Source of the DNA: an uncultured Porticoccus sp. | GTDB lineage: Bacteria; Pseudomonadota; Gammaproteobacteria; Pseudomonadales; Porticoccaceae | Length of the DNA stretch: 64,000 nucleotides | NCBI GenBank assembly: GCA_905181945.1 | Contig: CAJIZZ010000006.1 | Location: 1-64,000, forward strand | Direction of reading: 5' to 3' | Shown here: piece after piece, positions 18,512 to 28,427 of the stretch | Numbering within the stretch: position 1 is the stretch's first letter | Layout: each line of letters begins with the position of its first letter | Notes under the pieces: generated by a model | What the model saw: only the letters and a program-made list of their open reading frames with translations | Told to the model about the DNA's origin: nothing | Database searches by the model: none | Made by a program: the position numbers and the translations under genes

Positions 18512-19231
18512 TTACAACAATTTAACATTATGATACACCTGCTGGACATCATCTAGCTCGTCTAGCATCGTCATAAATTTATCAAACAAAACAGTGTCGT
18601 CACCCTCAATAAAAACATAATCATGCGGAATAAACTGCACTTCATCAACCTCGAAATCTACCTCGCCACAGCTATTTAACAACGACTGTTTTGCTTTAAA
18701 GTAATCTGTGTGTGAAACAAAAACAGATACTTTTCCATCATCATACTCAATATCAGTGACATCTATATCGTCAGCCATTAGGCCATCAAAAGCAGCTTCT
18801 TCATTATCAAAATCAAACACAAAAATAGCTACATGATCAAATTGATGGGCAACGCTACCCTGCGTGCCAATCTTGCAGTCAGTCTTGGTGAACGCAAGAC
18901 GAACATCACCAAACGTTCTATTAGGGTTGTCTGTCAGGCACTCAATAATGGCCATACTGCCCCCTGGGCCATAACCTTCATAGCGAGCAGGAAAAAAATC
19001 TTCGCCAGCTCCGCCTTTGGCTTTTTCGATAGCTTTATCAATCACATGCGTTGGAACTTGATCTTTTTTAGCTCGATCAATCAAACTGCGCAATGATAGA
19101 TTATTACTAGGATCTGCGCCTCCAGACTTGGCGCTAACATAAATTTCTCGACCATAACGGCTGTATACTTTAGCCTTCATATCAGAAGTTTTTGCCATAG
19201 ACTCTTTGCGATTCTGGTAGGCTCTACCCAT
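18512..19231 (-). CDS. yeeN: YebC/PmpR-family protein (YeeN type)
   Basis: A 239-residue YebC/PmpR-family protein. It begins MGRAYQNRKESMAKT and keeps the core GREIYVSAKSGGADPSNNLSLRSLIDRAKKDQVP, the KAKGGAGE segment and the C-terminal DVQQVYHNV, closest to the E. coli YeeN branch. Family members act as transcription factors, and YebC-type proteins also help ribosomes through proline stretches. Which applies to the YeeN branch is not settled. It is convergent with ppa and follows acsA on the same strand. Confidence 0.92.
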   Translation of the reverse strand: MGRAYQNRKESMAKTSDMKAKVYSRYGREIYVSAKSGGADPSNNLSLRSLIDRAKKDQVPTHVIDKAIEKAKGGAGEDFFPARYEGYGPGGSMAIIECLTDNPNRTFGDVRLAFTKTDCKIGTQGSVAHQFDHVAIFVFDFDNEEAAFDGLMADDIDVTDIEYDDGKVSVFVSHTDYFKAKQSLLNSCGEVDFEVDEVQFIPHDYVFIEGDDTVLFDKFMTMLDELDDVQQVYHNVKLL

Positions 19232-19283
19232 ATCACTGTTACCCCCTCAAGATAATTTATACTGAAAACCTTTGAGTCAAAAT

Positions 19284-21221
19284 CTATTGATTCAGTCGAT
19301 TTTTAATCAAATCCTTGACTACAGAAGGATCTGCCAATGTTGAAGTATCACCAAGATTTTCTATCTCATTAGCTGCTATTTTACGCAAAATTCGACGCAT
19401 AATTTTACCTGAACGAGTTTTTGGTAACCCCGGTGCCAGCTGGATCTGATCTGGTTTCGCAAAGGAGCCTATCTCTTTTCTGCAAATAGCTAACAGTTCA
19501 GCATACAAGTTATCTGACGGCTGTATTCCGGACATTAGTGTTATGTATGCATATATGCCTTGGCCTTTTATGTCATGAGGACATCCTACTACTGCTGCCT
19601 CCGCTAGATCAGAATGAAGCACCAGTGCGCTTTCGATCTCAGCCGTACCCATGCGGTGTCCTGATACGTTCAAGACATCATCTACTCGACCGGTAATCCA
19701 GTAGTGCCCATCTTTATCACGACGCGCGCCGTCTCCCGTAAAATAATAGCCAGGAAATAATGAAAAATAGGTATCTTTAAAACGGACCATATCGCCATAT
19801 ACGCCACGAATTTGGGATGGCCATGAAGACTTAATCGCTAAATTTCCCTCTCCGGGGCCTTCAATTAAACAACCTTCATTGTCTAGTAATACGGGTTGCA
19901 CACCAAAAAAAGGGGCGGTTGCGCAACCTGGTTTCATATCATGGACGCCAGGCAATGGAGTCAACATATGAGCCCCCGTCTCTGTTTGCCACCAAGTGTC
20001 AACAATGGGGCACCTAGATTCACCAATGGTCTTATAATACCATTCCCAAGCTTCTGGGTTGATAGGCTCTCCGACTGTTCCCAGCAAGCGCAGAGAGCTG
20101 CGATCTGTACTTAGAACAAATTCGTCGCCTGCGCCCAATAGCGTGCGAATTGCCGTTGGGGCCGTATAAAAAATTGTCACTTGATGTTTGTCCACAACCT
20201 GCCAAAAACGAGATGCATCTGGATAGGTTGGAATGCCTTCGAAAATTAATGTTATTGCCCCATTACATAATGGCCCATAGACAATGTAGCTATGCCCTGT
20301 AACCCACCCAACATCTGCGGTACACCAATAAACATCCCCATCTTTATAATCAAAGACGTATTTGTGTGTCATAGCAGCCTGCAACAGATATCCTGCCGTT
20401 GTGTGCAGGACGCCTTTTGGTTTCCCTGTAGAACCTGAAGTATAAAGGATAAATAAAGGGTCTTCGGCATCCATCCATTCAGGCTCACAGTGTATTTCTG
20501 CATCCACCATTGCCTTGTGATAGCAGACATCTCTACCTTCTGACCAATCAATTACACCGTGAGTATGAGCAATAACTAAGCAAGTATGAACCAAAGGGCA
20601 ATGACTGATAGCAGTATCAACATTAGCCTTCAAAGAAATATTACGTCCACCTCTAACCCCTTCGTCAGCTGTAATGACTACCTGGCAGTCGGAGTCAAGA
20701 ATACGATCTTTCAGGGCATCTGGAGAAAATCCACCAAAAACTACAGAGTGAACGGCGCCAATGCGTGCGCAAGCAAGCATGGCATAAACCGCCTCTGGGA
20801 TCATAGGCATATAAATGCACACTCTATCTCCCTTTTGCACGTTACGAGATTTAAGCACATTGGATAATTTATTTACTTGGTCGCTTAACTTTTGATAGGT
20901 AATTTTTTGGCTATTTTTAGGGTTATCGCCTTCCCAAATAATAGCCGTTTGATTTCCTTTGGTAGCCAAGTGTCTATCAATGCAGTTAACTGTGACATTT
21001 AGCCGGCCTCCAGCAAACCAAGCAGCTTCACCTGTATCAAAATCATAAGAATTAACTTGATCCCAGGGTTTTCTCCAATCTAAAAAATCTTTTGCTTGTT
21101 TGGACCAAAAATTATCTGGGCTATCTATAGATTCACGGTACATTTTCTCATACATTTTAAGATTTACATGAGCCTTGCCTGCAAACGCCTTATGAGCAGG
21201 ATACACCTTGGCTTCTGACAT
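19284..21221 (-). CDS. acsA: Acetyl-CoA synthetase
   Basis: A 645-residue AMP-forming acetyl-CoA synthetase that activates acetate through acetyl-AMP. It has the nucleotide motif [12 protein letters not shown] (about residue 260), the TWWQTETG motif, the [23 protein letters not shown] hinge region and the C-terminal catalytic lysine in [16 protein letters not shown] (about 607), the usual site of regulatory acetylation. The length is typical. It lets the cell use acetate or recycle overflow acetate. Confidence 0.97.
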   Translation of the reverse strand: MSEAKVYPAHKAFAGKAHVNLKMYEKMYRESIDSPDNFWSKQAKDFLDWRKPWDQVNSYDFDTGEAAWFAGGRLNVTVNCIDRHLATKGNQTAIIWEGDNPKNSQKITYQKLSDQVNKLSNVLKSRNVQKGDRVCIYMPMIPEAVYAMLACARIGAVHSVVFGGFSPDALKDRILDSDCQVVITADEGVRGGRNISLKANVDTAISHCPLVHTCLVIAHTHGVIDWSEGRDVCYHKAMVDAEIHCEPEWMDAEDPLFILYTSGSTGKPKGVLHTTAGYLLQAAMTHKYVFDYKDGDVYWCTADVGWVTGHSYIVYGPLCNGAITLIFEGIPTYPDASRFWQVVDKHQVTIFYTAPTAIRTLLGAGDEFVLSTDRSSLRLLGTVGEPINPEAWEWYYKTIGESRCPIVDTWWQTETGAHMLTPLPGVHDMKPGCATAPFFGVQPVLLDNEGCLIEGPGEGNLAIKSSWPSQIRGVYGDMVRFKDTYFSLFPGYYFTGDGARRDKDGHYWITGRVDDVLNVSGHRMGTAEIESALVLHSDLAEAAVVGCPHDIKGQGIYAYITLMSGIQPSDNLYAELLAICRKEIGSFAKPDQIQLAPGLPKTRSGKIMRRILRKIAANEIENLGDTSTLADPSVVKDLIKNRLNQ

Positions 21222-21312
21222 TCGTCGCTCCCCCGCTATAATTTCTTATCTTAGAACTCAAATTACCATCACTGATATCTGTCAATTTAAACTACACATC
21301 ATATAAATTAAA

Positions 21313-21798
21313 TTAATCTCTAAAATTATCAAACTGAAAGGGTTGCCCAAGATCCGCGCTGCGAATTAGTGCAATGACAGCTTGCAGGTCATTCCTATTT
21401 TTACCGGTAACTCGTAACTTTTCACCCTGAATGGCAGGCTGAACCTTTATCTTCGCATCTTTTACTAATTTAATGATTCTTTTGGCCATTAATTGATCGA
21501 TTCCCTGTTTGAACCGAACCTTCAAAGAAAATATTTTTCCACTGTGCAGTGATTTTTCCTCGGGATCAATAGCATAAGGGTCAATCTTTCTTCTCGCTAA
21601 ATTTCCTCGCAGCATATCTAACAACTGCTGGCACTGGAAGTCGGCTTCAGCGGAAAGAATCACCTCGCCATTATCAAACTCAGCATGCGCACTAACGCCT
21701 CTAAAATCAAAACGTGTGGCTATCTCACGAACAGTATTATCTGCGGCATTGCGAATTTCCTCTAGTTCTACTTCTGAAACAATATCAAATGAAGGCAT
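21313..21798 (-). CDS. yajQ: YajQ-family nucleotide-binding protein
   Basis: A 161-residue YajQ family protein (UPF0234). It starts [34 protein letters not shown] and ends [21 protein letters not shown], both near-invariant in the family. Members bind nucleotides, and some have been shown to bind cyclic di-GMP and act in signalling; the role here is not known. It stands alone between panD and acsA. Confidence 0.95.
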   Translation of the reverse strand: MPSFDIVSEVELEEIRNAADNTVREIATRFDFRGVSAHAEFDNGEVILSAEADFQCQQLLDMLRGNLARRKIDPYAIDPEEKSLHSGKIFSLKVRFKQGIDQLMAKRIIKLVKDAKIKVQPAIQGEKLRVTGKNRNDLQAVIALIRSADLGQPFQFDNFRD

Positions 21799-21926
21799 TA
21801 AGAGAATCCTAGTAAGCTATTAACGAGAAATTATCTAATTATCAAAAAAATCTCAAGGTTTTTAGCTTGAGACCTTATGGCTATTTTTCAAACAATGGCA
21901 GAATAACTAGCGATCTTAATTCTACG

Positions 21927-22307
21927 CTAGAGTGTCTGGACGGGTATCGTGTTAGTTGTGCGGTCAACAGAGTTATCTGCATGCAGATAAATTAGTCTTG
22001 GCTTGTGCTCGACAACCTCATCTATCTCATATTGGGCATAAGCAGCAATGATAATTCGATCACCAACCTGACACTTTCTCGCAGCTGCACCATTCATCGA
22101 GATGATACCTGAGCCGGCTTCAGCTTTAATGATATAAGTAGTCAGTCGTTCACCGTTATTAACATTATAAATATCAATTTTTTCAAATTCACTCAACCCC
22201 GCAAGATCAAGTAAATTAGAATCAATGGCGCATGAGCCGTCATACCAAAGTTCTGCTTGGCTTATCGAACCCATGTGCAACTTAGCTTTCAGTAAAGTGC
22301 TCAACAT
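21927..22307 (-). CDS. panD: Aspartate 1-decarboxylase precursor
   Basis: A 126-residue PanD proenzyme that makes beta-alanine for pantothenate. The self-cleavage site is plain: YDGSCAID, with cleavage between Gly24 and Ser25 to create the pyruvoyl cofactor. Further family blocks are [10 protein letters not shown] and [20 protein letters not shown]. It follows panC by 11 bp and is co-transcribed with it. Confidence 0.97.
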   Translation of the reverse strand: MLSTLLKAKLHMGSISQAELWYDGSCAIDSNLLDLAGLSEFEKIDIYNVNNGERLTTYIIKAEAGSGIISMNGAAARKCQVGDRIIIAAYAQYEIDEVVEHKPRLIYLHADNSVDRTTNTIPVQTL

Positions 22308-22318
22308 AGTCTATTCCT

Positions 22319-23164
22319 CTAGTTCAGGGAAATATTATCAATTAATCGAGCGGAGGAGCCATACATGGCTCCCAACACAGTGATATCTGCATCATTAGTT
22401 TCCGCCATTTCAAGTGTTTTGCTGTTACAAACAGAAATATAGTCAGGCTTAAAGCCTGCTTCATGTATTTGTCTAATTGCCTCTTTTTCAAGAGCCGTAA
22501 AATTTCTATCCCCTAAGCGTATTTTGTCAGCAACCCATCTCAAACTTTTATGCAACTGGCCAGCATTATGGCGCTCTAAAATTGTTAAGTAAGAATTACG
22601 CGAACTCATGGCTAGACCGTCTGTTTCGCGATGAATGTCAGCTTCCACAATATTCACTGGAAAACAAAGATCTTCAACCATGCGATGCAATATTGCTAAC
22701 TGCTGGTAATCTTTTTTCCCTAGGATCATTTTATCAGGCTGAATGATATTCAATAATTTTGATACTACAGTTGTTACCCCCTCAAAGTGTCCAGGTCGGC
22801 TCGCGCCACAGAGGTATTCAGTCATCGAAGAGCAGATAACTCGTGTCTGAGAGCCCAAACCATTAGGATACATTTGATTTTCATCAGGATAAAAAAGCAC
22901 ATCACATGATACTGCTTGTAGTTTTTCACAATCTGCTTGAAAAGTCCTAGGGTATTTATCCCAATCCTCATGCAAGCCAAACTGAAGGCCATTAACAAAA
23001 ATGGAGCAGACGATTATATCGCTTGTCTTTTGTGCTAGCTTTATTAACTCTATGTGGCCCTGATGAAGATTCCCCATAGTTGGAACAAAGCCAACTTTTT
23101 TTCCTTGAAGTCGAGCCCCATCAAGCATCGATCTAATGCTTTTGATTGTTCGAAAAATCTCCAT
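22319..23164 (-). CDS. panC: Pantothenate synthetase
   Basis: A 281-residue ATP-dependent ligase joining pantoate and beta-alanine. Motifs: [17 protein letters not shown] with the HxGH nucleotide site, the ATP and pantoate regions [20 protein letters not shown] and LGKKDYQQL, and [12 protein letters not shown]. It sits between dnaB (18-bp spacer) and panD. No panB is in the window, so the pantoate branch must be elsewhere. Confidence 0.97.
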   Translation of the reverse strand: MEIFRTIKSIRSMLDGARLQGKKVGFVPTMGNLHQGHIELIKLAQKTSDIIVCSIFVNGLQFGLHEDWDKYPRTFQADCEKLQAVSCDVLFYPDENQMYPNGLGSQTRVICSSMTEYLCGASRPGHFEGVTTVVSKLLNIIQPDKMILGKKDYQQLAILHRMVEDLCFPVNIVEADIHRETDGLAMSSRNSYLTILERHNAGQLHKSLRWVADKIRLGDRNFTALEKEAIRQIHEAGFKPDYISVCNSKTLEMAETNDADITVLGAMYGSSARLIDNISLN

Positions 23165-23181
23165 TCCTTGACCCCAAATGC

Positions 23182-24546
23182 TTACTGATCAGAAGAGTAA
23201 TCTCTAGCGAGATTTTCAAAGCGAGTATATTTGCCAATAAATGTTAACTCACAGGTTCCAATAGGCCCGTTTCTTTGCTTGCCAATAATAATTTCAGCGA
23301 TCCCTTTCTTCTCAGTAGTTTCTTCGTTGTAAACTTCATCACGATAGATAAACAAAACAACATCGGCATCTTGCTCAATTGCCCCAGACTCACGAAGGTC
23401 TGAATTAATAGGCCTTTTATTGGGGCGCTGCTCCACATTTCGACTAAGCTGAGATAAGGCTAAAACAGGGCAGTTAAACTCGCGAGCTATATTTTTTAAC
23501 TCTCGTGAAATTTGGGTGATTTCATTAGTACGGTTCTCAGTGGGAACACTCCCGCTCATCAATTGCAGGTAATCCACCATGATCATACCAATATCTCCAT
23601 GTTCGCGGGCTAACTGGCGAATCCTGTTGCGCAGTTCCATCGGCGAAATGCCTGGCGTGTCGTCAATATAGAGAGGCCTGTCTTTGAGGCGTGATGCAGC
23701 TTTGCTTAATCTAGGCCAGTCATCATCAGATAAGTTTCCTGAGCGCATTTTAGTCTGATCAATTTTCCCCAAAGATGACATCATACGAATTATTAATTGG
23801 TTGGCAGGCATCTCCATACTAAAAACAAGTATGGGTTTTTCTTGATTTAAAACTGCATGTTCAACCATATTCATAGCAAAAGAGGTTTTACCCATAGAGG
23901 GTCTTCCAGCTACGATAACTAAGTCTGATTTCTGCCAGCCGGAAGTCATGTTATCTAATTCTGCAAAGCCAGTACTTAGGCCTGTAATCTCAGCTTCACT
24001 ATTGAATAGCTCGTCTATACGCTCTAAAGATTCCTCGATTAGTGCATTGATGCCTTGAAAACCACCAAGTTTAGGTCTATTTTCTATAATATCAGCGAGT
24101 TTTTTTTCTGCATCAGCCAAGAGTTTACTGCTATCCCAACCAAGAGGATTGTGGCCCTTTTTAACAATATCGCTGGCTGCGGTTATCAGCTGTCGAATTA
24201 TTGAGCGCTCTAAAACTATTTGAGCGTAAGCTATGACGTTGGCCGAACTAGGCGTATTATTAGCAAGCTCCACTAAGTAAGAGGCGCCACCAACATGATC
24301 GAGCTCATTGGTATTTTGAAGGGTTTCAGAAAGGGTGATGACATCCAGAGGCCTGCTTTCAACAGACAAAGCTCTCATGGTCTGGAATATCAGTCTATGG
24401 TCTTGAGAGAAAAAATCAGATTCGGCAACAAACTCAGCAACAGCATCAAAAGACCCGTTGCTCAGCATCAGACCGCCAAGCACAGCTTGCTCCGCCTCGA
24501 TCGAGTGCGGTAATTGATTCTCTTCAATGGTCTGATTTTTAACCAT
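23182..24546 (-). CDS. dnaB: Replicative DNA helicase DnaB
   Basis: A 454-residue hexameric helicase of the replication fork. The N-terminal domain ([17 protein letters not shown]) leads by a linker to the RecA-like domain, with Walker [12 protein letters not shown] (about residue 217), Walker [13 protein letters not shown] and the [22 protein letters not shown] block. No intein is visible. The rpsF-rpsR-rplI-dnaB neighbourhood is the usual gammaproteobacterial one. Confidence 0.97.
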   Translation of the reverse strand: MVKNQTIEENQLPHSIEAEQAVLGGLMLSNGSFDAVAEFVAESDFFSQDHRLIFQTMRALSVESRPLDVITLSETLQNTNELDHVGGASYLVELANNTPSSANVIAYAQIVLERSIIRQLITAASDIVKKGHNPLGWDSSKLLADAEKKLADIIENRPKLGGFQGINALIEESLERIDELFNSEAEITGLSTGFAELDNMTSGWQKSDLVIVAGRPSMGKTSFAMNMVEHAVLNQEKPILVFSMEMPANQLIIRMMSSLGKIDQTKMRSGNLSDDDWPRLSKAASRLKDRPLYIDDTPGISPMELRNRIRQLAREHGDIGMIMVDYLQLMSGSVPTENRTNEITQISRELKNIAREFNCPVLALSQLSRNVEQRPNKRPINSDLRESGAIEQDADVVLFIYRDEVYNEETTEKKGIAEIIIGKQRNGPIGTCELTFIGKYTRFENLARDYSSDQ

Positions 24547-24626
24547 AGTGACACTACCTATAAGAACTATCGCCTATAAAAAAGGCACTGAGACACAGTC
24601 AATACAGCTGTGCAGCGCCCCATTAT

Positions 24627-24640
24627 TACCGATATCGGTA
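24627..24640. repeat. 14-bp perfect palindrome
   Basis: TACCGATATCGGTA lies between rplI and dnaB, about 80 bp before the dnaB start. It could be an operator or part of a transcript hairpin; there is no T-tract. The function is unknown. Confidence 0.3.
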
Positions 24641-24658
24641 TAGTAGTGAATAGTCGCA

Positions 24659-25111
24659 CTATTCCTCAGCAGCAACCACAAGCTTCACCACCTGAGTAAC
24701 GTCAGCGTGCACTTGGATAGAAATATCAAATTCGCCTATTTCTCGTATAGAGCCATCAGGCAACTTTACTTCGCTTTTCTCTACTTGAATGCCAGCACCA
24801 ATTATTGCATCAGCAATATCTTTTGTGCCAATAGAGCCGAAAAGCTTACCTTCCTCCCCGGCAACTGCAGTGATGGTCACAGGGCCTATTGCCTCTATCT
24901 TAGCTGCACGAGCAGTTGCTTCAGTAAGACTAACTGATGCAGCAGCCTCTAGTTCAGAACGACGAGCTTCAAAATCAGCTATATTGGCTGAAGTAGCAAA
25001 CACTGCCTTGCCATTAGGTACTAAGTAATTGCGGCCATAACCTGGCTTAACATTAACTTTATCGCCAATGTTTCCTAAATTTCCAACTTTTTCCAGAAGA
25101 ATAACTTCCAT
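24659..25111 (-). CDS. rplI: 50S ribosomal protein L9
   Basis: A 150-residue L9. The N-terminal rRNA-binding domain is clear ([36 protein letters not shown]), followed by the long connecting helix and the C-terminal domain ([16 protein letters not shown]). The length is standard. It belongs to the rpsF-rpsR-(membrane gene)-rplI cluster, transcribed leftward. Confidence 0.97.
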   Translation of the reverse strand: MEVILLEKVGNLGNIGDKVNVKPGYGRNYLVPNGKAVFATSANIADFEARRSELEAAASVSLTEATARAAKIEAIGPVTITAVAGEEGKLFGSIGTKDIADAIIGAGIQVEKSEVKLPDGSIREIGEFDISIQVHADVTQVVKLVVAAEE

Positions 25112-25170
25112 CTCGGATATCCTCTATTATTTAAACCTGTTTGTCGCGCAAAATAAAATACACATCCGCA

Positions 25171-26019
25171 CTAAGGATGCTTACTCAATCGTGAGCGTAT
25201 ATTAAAAATACTATCCAGGAATCCAACCCCAACTAGCATAATACTTAATGGACTCAAAAATAAGAGCGCCGCATAAAAAACGAGCAACCAATAACTATTT
25301 AATTGAAAGAACGTCACACCGTAATGCAATAAGGCGATTCCACTCAGCATTAGCGGCAAGCTTAATAAGCTCGCCCAGCTCGAACAGTCTTGCAAAACAT
25401 ACTCAAAAATAAACATTCCCACTAAAATAATAACAGAGGATGTCACACTAAATCGCAATTGATGAAACTCTAGCTTAAATCCACCAGGATTATAAAGTGC
25501 TGCTTGCCACCAACGGCCTAACATCAACGAAAAAACTGAAGTTAGCGCAACGACATAGCCAGCAACACCAACTAAAAAATTTCTACCTATTGCAAATTTA
25601 TTTTCGTACTGCTGAGCCCCTTTGAAAAACTCTGCAATCAAGATTTCCAATGCCGTCAACTTATCAGCAAAAAAAATAGCCATCAATATAGTTGATATAG
25701 CGCTCATTGCTACAATAAAAATCAGCACCTCAGGCCATGAAGATCTCAACTTCATTAACTCTGAGGCTAGCCATACACAGACAACACTTACAATAGATAG
25801 CAGCATCACGATAGCGTTAGCGTCGTTACTAGTAAAGAGGATTACTAGCAATGGCATTAGCGCCCAGAGTGCCAATAAAAATCCCTCTGATGATCCTCTA
25901 GTTAACGTAACCAGAGAAACTGCAGCCGGAGAAAAAAAAGGAACAAGATTGCCAAAAAAAGCAACTAATCCGGCTTGCATGCGGCCGCGCATAATAAATT
26001 CAGCTAAGGCCCGCATCAA
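25171..26019 (-). CDS. DUF2232-type multi-spanning membrane protein
   Basis: A 282-residue, very hydrophobic protein with about eight membrane segments, located between rpsR and rplI. In Pseudomonas-like genomes a DUF2232 (YybS-like) membrane protein holds this place, where E. coli instead has priB. The function is unknown. I assign the family mainly from position, hydrophobic pattern and length. It is 9 bp downstream of rpsR, so it is co-transcribed with ribosomal genes. Confidence 0.7.
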   Translation of the reverse strand: MMRALAEFIMRGRMQAGLVAFFGNLVPFFSPAAVSLVTLTRGSSEGFLLALWALMPLLVILFTSNDANAIVMLLSIVSVVCVWLASELMKLRSSWPEVLIFIVAMSAISTILMAIFFADKLTALEILIAEFFKGAQQYENKFAIGRNFLVGVAGYVVALTSVFSLMLGRWWQAALYNPGGFKLEFHQLRFSVTSSVIILVGMFIFEYVLQDCSSWASLLSLPLMLSGIALLHYGVTFFQLNSYWLLVFYAALLFLSPLSIMLVGVGFLDSIFNIRSRLSKHP

Positions 26020-26028
26020 GAAATCTCT

Positions 26029-26259
26029 CTACCCGCCGTGGCTGTCGGTATAAGGCAATAGCGCCACATAACGAGCACGCTTAATAGCAGTTGACAGTTG
26101 CCTCTGATACTTAGCTTTGGTGCCAGTAATACGACTTGGCACAATTTTTCCTGTTTCAGAAATATACTGTTTTAGCATCTCAAGATCTTTATAGTCTATC
26201 TGGTCAGCGCCTTCGACGCTAAAACGACAGAACTTACGACGACGGTTGAATCGAGCCAT
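26029..26259 (-). CDS. rpsR: 30S ribosomal protein S18
   Basis: A 76-residue S18 with [61 protein letters not shown], the typical sequence. It pairs with S6 on the 30S platform. Its ATG abuts the rpsF stop, giving tight coupling to its assembly partner. Confidence 0.98.
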   Translation of the reverse strand: MARFNRRRKFCRFSVEGADQIDYKDLEMLKQYISETGKIVPSRITGTKAKYQRQLSTAIKRARYVALLPYTDSHGG

Positions 26260-26762
26260 TATTTACTCTCCTTTTCCGTTGATTCATCAACAGACTTTTT
26301 TGCGGGCTCATCAGCTGGTTTTGCAGTTTCTGCGGGCTCATCAGCTGACACTTTAGTTGCTTCAGTCTGTTTTGGGGGTTCAACCGGGGTCGCTCTATCA
26401 GAATTCGTTTCTGAGCGCTCGCGACGATTTGACCTCTCAGACTTGTCAGCCTTTAAAATGTAAGATTCTTCAGTAATAGCTTCTTTGCAGCTAAAGACCA
26501 CACTTCTAATGACGGCATCGTTGTAACGAAAATTAGTATTCAGTTCTTGCAATACATCTTGATTACATTCAATGTTCATTAGCACATAATGAGCTTTATG
26601 AATTTTATTTATAGGGTAAGCTAAGTGGCGTCTACCCCAATCTTCTAGGCGATGGATTTTCCCATTACCGCTAGCAATGGTAGTGGAATAGCGTTCGATC
26701 ATCCCAGAAACCTGATCGCTCTGGTCTGGATGAACCATAAATAATATTTCGTAATGACGCAT
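26259..26762 (-). CDS. rpsF: 30S ribosomal protein S6 with extended acidic tail
   Basis: A 167-residue S6. The core ([46 protein letters not shown]) ends near residue 100. A long low-complexity tail of about 65 residues follows, rich in Glu, Lys, Ala and Pro, ending STEKESK. E. coli S6 is about 131-135 residues. S6 is the substrate of RimK, whose fused version is encoded at 4.7 kb. Part of the tail comes from a duplicated DNA segment (17-bp repeat at 26301 and 26331). Confidence 0.96.
   Translation of the reverse strand: MRHYEILFMVHPDQSDQVSGMIERYSTTIASGNGKIHRLEDWGRRHLAYPINKIHKAHYVLMNIECNQDVLQELNTNFRYNDAVIRSVVFSCKEAITEESYILKADKSERSNRRERSETNSDRATPVEPPKQTEATKVSADEPAETAKPADEPAKKSVDESTEKESK
26301..26347. 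repeat. 17-bp direct repeat in rpsF tail
   Basis: TGCGGGCTCATCAGCTG occurs at 26301-26317 and again at 26331-26347, a 30-bp (ten-codon) period. It encodes the repeated ADEPA segments of the S6 tail. Confidence 0.85.
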
Positions 26763-26800
26763 TTTACCTCCTTACGGGTAAATAGGTGCTCGCCCAATGC
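26763..26800 (-). promoter_or_regulatory. Possible S6:S18 autoregulatory leader
   Basis: Just before rpsF the minus strand reads GGGCGAGCACC, then ACCCGTAAGGAGG and the start codon. Many bacteria have an rpsF leader that binds the S6:S18 complex through a CCG-containing bulge next to the ribosome site. The position and the CCG fit, but I could not fold it. Confidence 0.35.
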
Positions 26801-26844
26801 GATGCAACAAGGAGTATCTTGCTCTAAGTAAAACAAAGGCGCGC

Positions 26845-26873
26845 ATTTTACGGTGAGAATCTTGGTATTTCAA
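26845..26873 (-). promoter_or_regulatory. Sigma-70 promoter for the rpsF operon
   Basis: The minus strand has TTGAAA (26868-26873), a 17-bp spacer, then TAAAAT (26845-26850). A GC-rich discriminator (GCGCGCC) follows, as is usual at stringently controlled ribosomal promoters. The predicted start lies about 75 bp before rpsF. Confidence 0.6.
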
Positions 26874-26987
26874 GTATAAATCGAGGGTATACATCTTTAT
26901 TGGAATCTATTTTAGATACAGAATTTCAGTCTTAAGGCTGAATTAAAAGATGTGGAATCACTATCAGAGGATAGTTGATATCAAAAA

Positions 26988-27629
26988 TTATTTTTCGTTC
27001 TTATTTCTGGCTATCTCAGCTGCAACCCAAAATCCTGCGATATTACTTTGCCATCGAGGTAAAATTGAAGTGATGATGACCTGCTCTAATGCCACCCAAA
27101 CATAGAATAACAACACACCTCGTAAGAACACAGCATCCCCCAACAGGGTCGCTATAAAATAAGCTGGTGCAATTGCGATAGATGCAATTTTAGCCGCAAA
27201 TGTATGATAGCTAGGAAAACAACCGAATCTTGATCCGCAGACCAACAATGGAACAATCCAGCAACTAACCGAGATAATTAAATAGCTAAGCTCGCTATGA
27301 AAAACTGCTGGCCACAAGATTAATAACCCAATCAGCATGACTAAGTATGTAATTAAATCAGCCCAACTATCGAGCCTAACGCCAAATTCTGTTACTTGAT
27401 TGAGGCGCCGGGCTAAATATCCATCTAAACAGTCTGTAGTTAATGAAAAAGCTAGAATCCATAAAAAAATATCCGCCTGCTTTTCTATCGCTAAATAAAC
27501 AAGGAATGGAGCCAATGCCACTCTAATTGAGCTGACCACATTAGGAAAATTTAGAACAAAATTATCAGTAGCCGCCTGATTATTTTTGATCACCCTATCT
27601 TTTATGGTCCTTCCTTCTTTTAAACCCAT
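26988..27629 (-). CDS. CDP-alcohol phosphatidyltransferase family protein
   Basis: A 213-residue membrane protein with the full CDP-alcohol phosphotransferase signature, DGYLARRLNQVTEFGVRLDSWADL (pattern DGxxARx8GxxxDxxxD), near residue 67, and several membrane helices. It transfers a phosphatidyl or similar group from a CDP-alcohol to a second alcohol. A separate gene (pssA at 40.5 kb) looks like phosphatidylserine synthase, so this one may be a PgsA-like or other paralogue. The substrate cannot be told from sequence. It lies downstream of rlmB. Confidence 0.82.
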   Translation of the reverse strand: MGLKEGRTIKDRVIKNNQAATDNFVLNFPNVVSSIRVALAPFLVYLAIEKQADIFLWILAFSLTTDCLDGYLARRLNQVTEFGVRLDSWADLITYLVMLIGLLILWPAVFHSELSYLIISVSCWIVPLLVCGSRFGCFPSYHTFAAKIASIAIAPAYFIATLLGDAVFLRGVLLFYVWVALEQVIITSILPRWQSNIAGFWVAAEIARNKNEK

Positions 27630-27651
27630 ATCCTAACCTAGCATCAATTTT

Positions 27652-28416
27652 TCATTGTCTTTGCCTTAGAGCCTCAAACAAACAGATACCCGTGGCAACA
27701 GAAACATTTAAGCTACTGACAAGCCCCATCATAGGAAGTTTGGCCAATATATCGCAATTCTCTCTTGTTAAGCGACGTAAACCCTTTTCCTCTGCACCCA
27801 TGACAATGGCCAATGGGCCCTTCAAGTCTGTCTCATAAATTAATTGCTCTGCTTCGCCTGCAGCACCTATTATCCAGATGCCTCTTTCTTGAAGTTGTTT
27901 TAATGTTCGAGATAGGTTCGTAACAACAACGAGCGGGATTATTTCTGCTGCACCACTAGCAACTTTTTGCACTGTTGGCGTTACACCTACAGCATTATCT
28001 TTGGGCACAATTATCGCTTGAACACCCGCTGCCTCAGCTGAGCGCATACAGGCACCAAGATTATGAGGGTCTGTTATTCCATCTAAAATCAACAAAAATG
28101 GAGGCTGATTCAAGCAACTCAAAAGTGCAAATAAATAATTCTCGTCTTGAACTCCAGCCCCCTCGCAAAGAGCCGCTACGCCCTGATGAGGGCCGTTTGA
28201 TAGAGCGTCTAAATCTGACCGCAGAACCCATATAACTGGGATATCCTGAAGTTCAGCTAAATTAATAATTTTTCTTAATCTCTGGTCATCACGTCCTTTT
28301 TGGACTTTCAATTCTTGAATTTTTGATCCTGAAGTTTTCAATACAGACTGGACGGCATGCAACCCAAACAACCACTCGCATTCATGGCTACATTTTTCTT
28401 TTGTACCTTCAGTCAT
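27652..28416 (-). CDS. rlmB: 23S rRNA 2'-O-methyltransferase RlmB
   Basis: A 254-residue SpoU/TrmH-class SPOUT methyltransferase. The N-terminal substrate-binding domain (LFGLHAVQSVLK) is followed by the knot domain: LDGITDPHNLGACMRSAEAAGVQAII, VMGAEEKGLRRLTRENCD and SLNVSVATGICLFEALRQR. RlmB modifies G2251 of 23S rRNA in E. coli. It is 12 bp downstream of rnr, as in E. coli. Confidence 0.95.
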   Translation of the reverse strand: MTEGTKEKCSHECEWLFGLHAVQSVLKTSGSKIQELKVQKGRDDQRLRKIINLAELQDIPVIWVLRSDLDALSNGPHQGVAALCEGAGVQDENYLFALLSCLNQPPFLLILDGITDPHNLGACMRSAEAAGVQAIIVPKDNAVGVTPTVQKVASGAAEIIPLVVVTNLSRTLKQLQERGIWIIGAAGEAEQLIYETDLKGPLAIVMGAEEKGLRRLTRENCDILAKLPMMGLVSSLNVSVATGICLFEALRQRQ

Positions 28417-28427
28417 TAACGGCCTGC

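Noticed and set aside
26925..26950. Hairpin TTCAG...CTGAA after the CDP-alcohol phosphatidyltransferase as a terminator
   Set aside because: The stem is only 5 bp and has no T-tract.
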